Source: Zychaea mexicana (taxonomy: Eukaryota > Mucoromycota > Mucoromycetes > Mucorales > Lichtheimiaceae). From it: a DNA stretch of 64,000 bases. The position numbers were made by a program, and so were the translations under genes. Below are positions 58,807-64,000 of this stretch, piece after piece; position 1 is the stretch's first letter, and each line of letters starts with the position of its first letter. The notes beneath the pieces are model-generated. The model worked only from the letters and a program-made list of their open reading frames with translations, searched no databases and had not been told where the DNA came from. Location of the stretch: NCBI RefSeq assembly GCF_025766255.1, contig NW_026516801.1, positions 41,514 through 105,513 of the forward strand. The letters run 5' to 3'.

Positions 58807-59679
58807 TAATTTATTAGCAGTTAGATTTTTATTAACCTCTTTTCTTATTGGATAAACAAAGTGATTATGCCTAAAATCATAACCATATTCATTTGCATTT
58901 TCTATAAATTTTTCAACAAAAAGATTATATCCACCATCCATTCCTATACAATCTAAATTATCTATATTTTTATATAGTTTCATATTAAGGAACATAGTTC
59001 CATCATTACCTTTTGCACATTTTTCACTATTTGATATATATAATATACTTTTATTAATATCTACTACAATTTGCATTCTTAAACTAGGACCTTTTAATTT
59101 ATATGAATATAAACCACTTGAGCTTTCATTTAAACTATAATATTTTATTTTACTGTCATGGCTATCAATATATAAAGTTACAATTTCAGAACCATTTGGA
59201 TTATATGCATTTGCAGCTAGAACTCTAATTTTTATATTTAAAAATAAATTTTCTAAATCAATTTTTACTTGCTTATTAATATTATTATAATTATTTATCC
59301 AAAAATCTTTATATAAATCATAAAAAGTTGTATATGGTATTATATTTACTATTTTAGGACCTGATCTACCAGAAATAATATGATATAAAAGAATTAAACC
59401 TTTTTCTATTTCACGGTATGGTCCTGGATATTCTCGATTAGTATATAATTTAGTTAAAAAATAATAAATAGGAATATATCCTAATTTTTCTAATAATTCA
59501 TTTTTTATATCTTTCATAATTTCATTACTTATAATATCTTTTATTTTTGTACGATGATTAAATCTATTTTTCATTTCAGGCCAAGGTTCCTTTAAAAAAT
59601 TCCAATTATTAATTATTAGTTTATCAACTTCATCATTTAATTTACTTTTAAATTCTAAATTTATATTATCAATATCCAT

Positions 59680-60294
59680 TTTTTTATCAGATTATTTTTT
59701 CAATTTTTATTACATTTGCTTTATTGATAGATAATGATGAAAACGAAACGATTCCAACTTGTCCTCTTGTCTATGAAAAGAAACATAAAGACTTACAGGT
59801 AAATGCCAACGAAATGACCTCTGTAATGTCCTAAAAGTTTACCTTCAATAACAGTTGTCATGAGTAATACGTTGGTAAAGGCGATAGATGAGTGCGCTTT
59901 TTTTATTGTATCAACATCCACCTGCCTCGCTTCGCTCAGCTGAATGAGCCCCTTCGCTGCGCTCCGGGTCATTCAACGGATTGGATGTTTCCTGGGGGTT
60001 CCCCCCCACACCCCCTTCAAAACCCTAACCAAAGCTCGCTTCGCGAGCCTACTTACTGCTTCGCCTACCTCTAACCCGAAACTCGTTCGCTGCGCTCACT
60101 GGTAACACTAAACCCTATTATACAATCTATCATTTTAAAGAGTATTTTTTGAGAAAAATGGGACGTCTGCAGTCCAGGAACTATCCACCCAACGGTCAAC
60201 ATTTTTTTCTATTCTTCATGTACCTTTAAACGTCCACCATCGCTTCTTATTCGTAACATTTTAACTTCGTGCTGGAACAGAATGTGACATATTA
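59680..60294. other. Stretch between A2 and D, including a GC-rich palindromic patch
   Basis: AT-rich DNA up to about 59760 is probably the 5' end of A2. The rest is GC-richer and holds no gene. The palindromic patch is listed separately. Confidence 0.4.
59925..60105. repeat. GC-rich patch with repeated TTCGC words and palindromes
   Basis: TTCGCTGCGCTC occurs twice (near 59954 and 60087), GCTCGCTTCGCGAGC is a near-perfect palindrome (near 60033), and GGGGGTTCCCCCC forms another (near 59993). Variants CTTCGCTCAGC and CTTCGCC also occur. The DNA is sharply GC-richer than both flanks. Hairpin-rich ends of this kind are seen in Helitrons, and a Helitron helicase lies beyond element D, so this may be its 3' end. 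That link is inference. Confidence 0.5.
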
Positions 60295-62405
60295 CAGTCG
60301 ACCCCCGTTAACGTCAACCCTCAGGGTACCTGCAAAAGTGTTGACCATATCGAGGGTTGACGACTACCGGGAGTAGCGAGATTAGGCAAAATGTTTATCC
60401 TTGCAGACACTAAATGAATCACCGCTTCCCGACATTATAAATACACATATGAAAATGTTGTCAATCTTCAGTCCTACATCTCACTTCACGCCATGAGTAC
60501 ACCACGCGACCAAGTTTCCTTTACGAACGAGCAGCGTGATGCGATTTATGCGTTTAAGAGCTCAAAGCGGGGCATCACCCTTATGCAGACGGCAGAATGG
60601 GCTCAAAAAGAATTCAACCTAAGTAAAACGCCTGATAAGAGCACCATTTCGAAGATGATAAAGCGAAAATCCACAGAAGCTCCTGGTGATGAAAGGGACG
60701 CGAAGAAAATTTGTAATAGAAGGAGTCAATTTCCTGTAAATATCGAATGTAATTCAATCAGTTTAAAAATTCGGTGAACTGTAGTGTTTACTTTTTGTCA
60801 ATGTTGTATTGATTAGGAGGTTGAGGAAGCAGTGTTACTCTGGCTCAATGTCGCGCAGAGAAACAAGATCCAGGTTACATGGGAATTGATATAGTTGAAG
60901 GCGAGAAATTATGCGGACATGATTGGCATCGCAACATTCAAAGCATCGAATGGCTGGACAGACCGGTTTACAAAGAGATACGGACTCAGTGCACGCAGCA
61001 TCCATGGCGAAGCGCAATCTGCCGATCTTGAAGCTTTGGACGAACAGAGGGAAGCCATTAAGGCCACCATCCAAAAGTATGAAAAGCGAGACATCTATAA
61101 TCTAGATGAAACCAGTCTGTTTTATCGCTTGGAGCCAAAGACGACGATCGGCACTCATGGGTTCAAGGGGAGAAAACAAGACAAATCAAGGTTGTCTGTT
61201 GCTCTCCTTTGCAATGCTGATGGCAGTGACAAACGGAACGAACCTATCATCATAGGCCGCTCTGAAAAACCTGATGCATTCATGGTTCAAAAAAAACGCA
61301 AAGATGCTTCTTTCCATGGATTCAAGCGCTACTTTTTCAATCAGAAGGCGTGGATGACTCGTAAAATCTTCAGAGATGTTTTGCGTCAGTTCGATCGAGC
61401 CATGGGCCACCAGAACAGAAAAGTACTTTTGCTACTTGACAACTTCTCAGGTCATTACGTCGATTACGAACCTGTTAATGTTGAGCTACTCTATTTGCCT
61501 CCGAACACAACATCACTTATCCAGCCTCTTGATGGTGGAATCATTCGCTCGTTCAAGGCTCAATACAAGCGGCGACAACTTGAGAAGGCTTACCGCACCA
61601 TCGGAATGTATCAGAACGGAAACGGGAATGTTGTGGGACCTGTCGGAAAAGTTTTTCTTGTTGACCAGCTGCAAGCAATGAAGTGGATAAAGTTCTCGTG
61701 GGCAGCTGTGTCTGCTGAAACGATCAAAAATTGCTTTGATGCAACCATCTTTCGATATATCAATGACAATGACGAAGCCCAAGGAACTGCTAGGAGCCAA
61801 ATCGAAGAAGAAGACGAACGTGACAGGAAGGTGCTGGAAGCTCAATTACGACGAATCGCCGATACACAACTTGTTACATTGAATCAGTGCCAAGACATCG
61901 ACCTTGATCCAGAGTATGAGCGCGATTCGTATCTCTTTTCTCTCACAGATAGTGAGATTGTTCAAACAGTGACGGCAGTTGCTGAAGATGATGACACCCC
62001 AGATGTTGACGAAGAGCCAGTTTTGCAGGAAAGAAGAGTACTTACTGCTAAAGACAAAGTTACCAACGTCAACACATTTCTCGATATTTTGGATGAAGAG
62101 CAAGATCTACATGATACCGTTGTGAATGCTTTACCTGAAATTCTGAAACTACGCGACAAATATATAAAATCCATGTATTCTAAGCAAGCCTCTTTGACAA
62201 ATTTTTTTGTACCACAATCCCAATAAATGTAATCTAATTGGACAAGTTTCACCCTCGATAACTAGTCAACCCTCCTGAAGGTGTTGAAGTTGACCTTATG
62301 TAGAAGTTGAAGTTTTTCACTGCTAAATTTGAAAGGGTACCAGCGAATCGGTTGACGCTATCGGGGGTTGACGTTATCGGGGTGGACGTTAACGGGGGTC
62401 GACTG
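60295..62405 (+). mobile_element. Element D: pogo/Tigger-like DNA transposon, 2111 bp
   Basis: Perfect inverted ends CAGTCGACCCCCGTTAACGT are flanked by TA (60293-60294, 62406-62407). Further GTTGAC-containing repeats lie inside both ends. It carries one transposase gene (60493-62226). Its ends are related to but distinct from those of B. Confidence 0.93.
60493..62226 (+). CDS. Element D transposase (DDE_1, CENP-B/Tigger type), nearly intact
   Basis: Exons are 60493-60735 and 60817-62226 with a GTAAAT donor and a GATTAG acceptor, phase 0. The N-terminal HTH is FTNEQRDAIYAFKSSKRGIT; the second HTH is EVEEAVLLWLNVAQRNKIQV, then FKASNGWTDRFTKRYGLSAR. Catalytic parts are IYNLDETSLFYRLEP, LLLLDNFSGHYVDYEPVNVE and LLYLPPNTTSLIQPLDGGII. 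The acidic C-terminus ends ASLTNFFVPQSQ. One in-frame TAG at 60892-60894 (probably from CAG) interrupts exon 2 between WELI and LKARN. If the intron instead ran to 60894 the stop would be skipped, but the second HTH would be lost. Otherwise 443 codons are open after the stop. It catalyses cut-and-paste transposition in the nucleus. Confidence 0.88.
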
Positions 62406-62407
62406 TA

Positions 62408-62753
62408 CATGATATGGCATGCACAGGTCAATGTTATGCCATATTGTAGGAATCCGATCCAGCATGGGGCGTCGCCAATATAGAGAAATAGGCATGCATT
62501 GTTGATGTGTTTGGAGGTGAAGATGAGAGATGGTGTGTTTCGGTAAAGGCATTGTGGTGCGTGAGCGAGTTACTCGTTAGTGACTTACAAATACTAAAAA
62601 AGAAGATCTGCGCCACGTGAATACTTATCTCTTATGGCATCATGGCAGAGTAAAAGACGTGAAAAGAAATTTTGTGTTGTATGTTATGTAAAAAGGAAAT
62701 CTATGGCAAAGAGATAGAGAAAAAGGAAAAAATATTGGAAAGGAAAAACGAAT
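62408..62753. other. 3' flank of the Helitron helicase gene
   Basis: No gene is supported here. It lies downstream of the helicase stop on the minus strand and ends at the insertion point of element D. Confidence 0.4.
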
Positions 62754-64000
62754 CTAAGCAGGAGTATTAGTAGATTTAGTAGTAGTAGTTGGTGACGTGA
62801 AGGTTGTGGCAGCAGCTGTGGTTGATTGGATGGGTTCTGTTGTTGTTGTTTGTGGACTTGGTGGATGTAGTAGTACTTTAGTGTAAACGATATTTTCTGT
62901 AGATGGATTAGTGCTGTTTGCTGATGCTGACATATCGACTGCAATGCGTAGAGTATTTGGGTTAGTTGCGCGCGAAAGAGCAACATACAACTGACCATGA
63001 GCAAAGACACTTTCTTGAAGAAAGACACCCACATGAGTGAGTGTTTGCCCCTGCGCCTTGTGGATAGTCATGGCAAAAGCTGGACGAACGGGAAATTGTC
63101 TTCGACAGAGTATGAATGGGTAGTCACCCTCAGTTGTGCACATATTGATCCGCGGGAGATAATGCTCCTCCCCTTCATGGCCTTCGTCGATCCTTTTTAC
63201 TGAAATACACCAATCCAAAAGTCGCGTTACGAACAGCTTGGTACCGTTGCATAATCCTGCATCTGGATTGAGATTGCGTAACAACACTACTGGCATGCCA
63301 ACCTTGAGTTGCAGCAGGTGAGGAGGAACTCTACTGGCTGCCAAACTTTGTAAAAATTCGATGGGATAATTTGCTGCTGCTGCTTCTGGATCATCAGCGT
63401 CAATGATTCGATCATTGGAGCTGTATTCGCGGGCGTCACCAGGAAAAACAGAGAAGGCAGCGTCATTGATAGCATCGACATTTACGTTTTTTGCAGCCAA
63501 AATGGCTCGGCTGGCGAATTCGTGCGGTTGTGGATCGGGATTTCGGATAGTAGGGTAAATAGTATCAATCAATGCCATGGTATTGCTTGTGTCAATGCAC
63601 CATTCCCTCGGAATTTCAAAATTGCTGGCATAAGGCGATCGTCCATCGCCAATTGCCAGAAGGGTATCGGCAAACGTTGCAGCACCTGAATCGTAATTTC
63701 GCACGCGCATGTTTTCTGTCAAATGCAACACTTCAACATCAGACCAAAAAGAAGCTGAGCTCACGCATTCTGCAACAATTTCTGATCGGGTTCCTTTTTT
63801 CACGACAGGAAGCACTTGACGAAAGTCACCACCAAGAACGACAACTTTTCCACCGAAAGGGATATGCTGTAAACGTGGATCGACGGCACCCATGATATCT
63901 TTGAGGGATCTATCGACTGCCTCGAAATTACGTTTGCTGCACATAACAGCCTCATCCCAAATAATGAGAGAAGCTCTCTCGATGAGATGGGCGTGCGGCC
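62754..64000 (-). CDS. Helitron-type PIF1-like helicase, C-terminal part (runs off the window)
   Basis: The minus-strand frame is open from the window edge to TAG at 62754-62756 (about 414 codons). Superfamily 1 helicase motifs are seen in order: Walker B LIIWDEA near the edge, FGGKVVVLGGDFRQVLPV, LTENMR, RAILAAKNVNVDAIND, LKVGMPVVLLRNLNPDAGLC with NGT, FPVRPAFAMTIHKAQGQTL and GQLYVALSRAT. After the helicase the tail is Thr/Pro-rich. Such PIF1-like domains form the C-terminal half of Helitron Rep-helicases, which move by rolling-circle replication. The Rep part would lie beyond the window, so a free-standing PIF1 gene cannot be fully excluded. No stop or frameshift is seen in this part. Confidence 0.8.
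   Translation of the reverse strand, partial: PHAHLIERASLIIWDEAVMCSKRNFEAVDRSLKDIMGAVDPRLQHIPFGGKVVVLGGDFRQVLPVVKKGTRSEIVAECVSSASFWSDVEVLHLTENMRVRNYDSGAATFADTLLAIGDGRSPYASNFEIPREWCIDTSNTMALIDTIYPTIRNPDPQPHEFASRAILAAKNVNVDAINDAAFSVFPGDAREYSSNDRIIDADDPEAAAANYPIEFLQSLAASRVPPHLLQLKVGMPVVLLRNLNPDAGLCNGTKLFVTRLLDWCISVKRIDEGHEGEEHYLPRINMCTTEGDYPFILCRRQFPVRPAFAMTIHKAQGQTLTHVGVFLQESVFAHGQLYVALSRATNPNTLRIAVDMSASANSTNPSTENIVYTKVLLHPPSPQTTTTEPIQSTTAAATTFTSPTTTTKSTNTPA

Larger units (their letters stand above)
56396..59679 (-). mobile_element. Element A2: second chromodomain transposon copy, interrupted by B2 and internally deleted
   Basis: The minus-strand frame from ATG 59679 is uninterrupted for 290 codons to B2 at 58807. 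It has EYPGPYREIEKGLILLYHII, catalytic Asp in LYIDSHDSK, LRMQIVVDINKSILYISNSE and catalytic Asp in CIGMDGGYNLFV, then FVYPIRKEVNKNLTANK. On the far side of B2, 56396-56483 encodes only the end of the chromodomain (NDENSWVKQSDFNTKDIIDD, stop TAG). The part with the catalytic Glu and first half of the chromodomain, about 620 bp in A1, is missing. A2 differs from A1 at many residues, so they are distinct lineages of one family. Confidence 0.78.

Noticed and set aside
60073..60120. CTAACCC and TAAACCCTA as telomere repeats
   Set aside because: There are only single, imperfect copies and no tandem array.
1..64000. CRISPR arrays, operons, riboswitches or bacterial terminators
   Set aside because: No regularly spaced repeats were seen, and all genes are eukaryotic with introns.

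Overview
The window looks like nuclear DNA of an early-diverging fungus, most likely Mucoromycota. Protein genes are cut by many short GT-AG introns, typically 45-110 bp. The encoded proteins carry long Gln/Asn/Ser/Thr runs, genes are closely packed in convergent and divergent pairs, and the gene set (kinesin-6, VAC7, dihydropteridine reductase, a C9orf72 homologue) fits a non-Dikarya fungus. No sequence database could be searched, so all names rest on recognised motifs and hand-built exon joins whose reading phases were checked.

Left arm (1-31 kb). The tail of a GT2-like glycosyltransferase is followed by a five-exon VAC7 homologue and, convergently, a seven-exon dihydropteridine reductase. 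A relic-rich stretch (5-10.5 kb) holds a tnp2/CACTA transposase remnant, a possible retroelement tail and one secreted hypothetical protein. Then come a four-TM protein, NADH-cytochrome b5 reductase (MCR1), 3.7 kb without a supported gene, a PH-domain protein, a BYE1-type transcription factor (PHD + TFIIS-like + SPOC) divergent from methylthioribose-1-phosphate isomerase (MRI1), ribosomal protein S28 and TFIIF alpha (TFG1).

Middle (31-47 kb). A seven-exon homologue of C9orf72 (longin-DENN) is convergent with TFG1. It is followed by an MFS sugar transporter, oligoribonuclease (REX2) divergent from a 23-exon kinesin-6, a small TATA-driven PPxY/NPF protein, and a frameshifted C-terminal relic of a long-chain acyl-CoA synthetase.

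Right arm (47.8-64 kb). This is a nested transposon island. Two copies of a very AT-rich element (A1, A2) encode a DDE transposase related to the IS5/Harbinger type with a C-terminal chromodomain. Each copy is interrupted by a pogo/Tigger-like element (B1, B2) with TA target duplications. B1 and B2 are about 99% identical and share the same disabling mutations. Further elements are a 2.9-kb IS630/Tc1-fold element (C), a second pogo-like element with a nearly intact gene (D), a decayed Rpn-like nuclease gene, a GC-rich palindromic patch and the helicase end of a Helitron running off the window.

The housekeeping genes do not form one pathway. Two act in RNA polymerase II transcription (TFG1, BYE1) and two on vacuole/endolysosome membranes (VAC7 and the C9orf72 homologue). 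The observations most worth pursuing are the fungal C9orf72 homologue and the AT-rich chromodomain transposon family.
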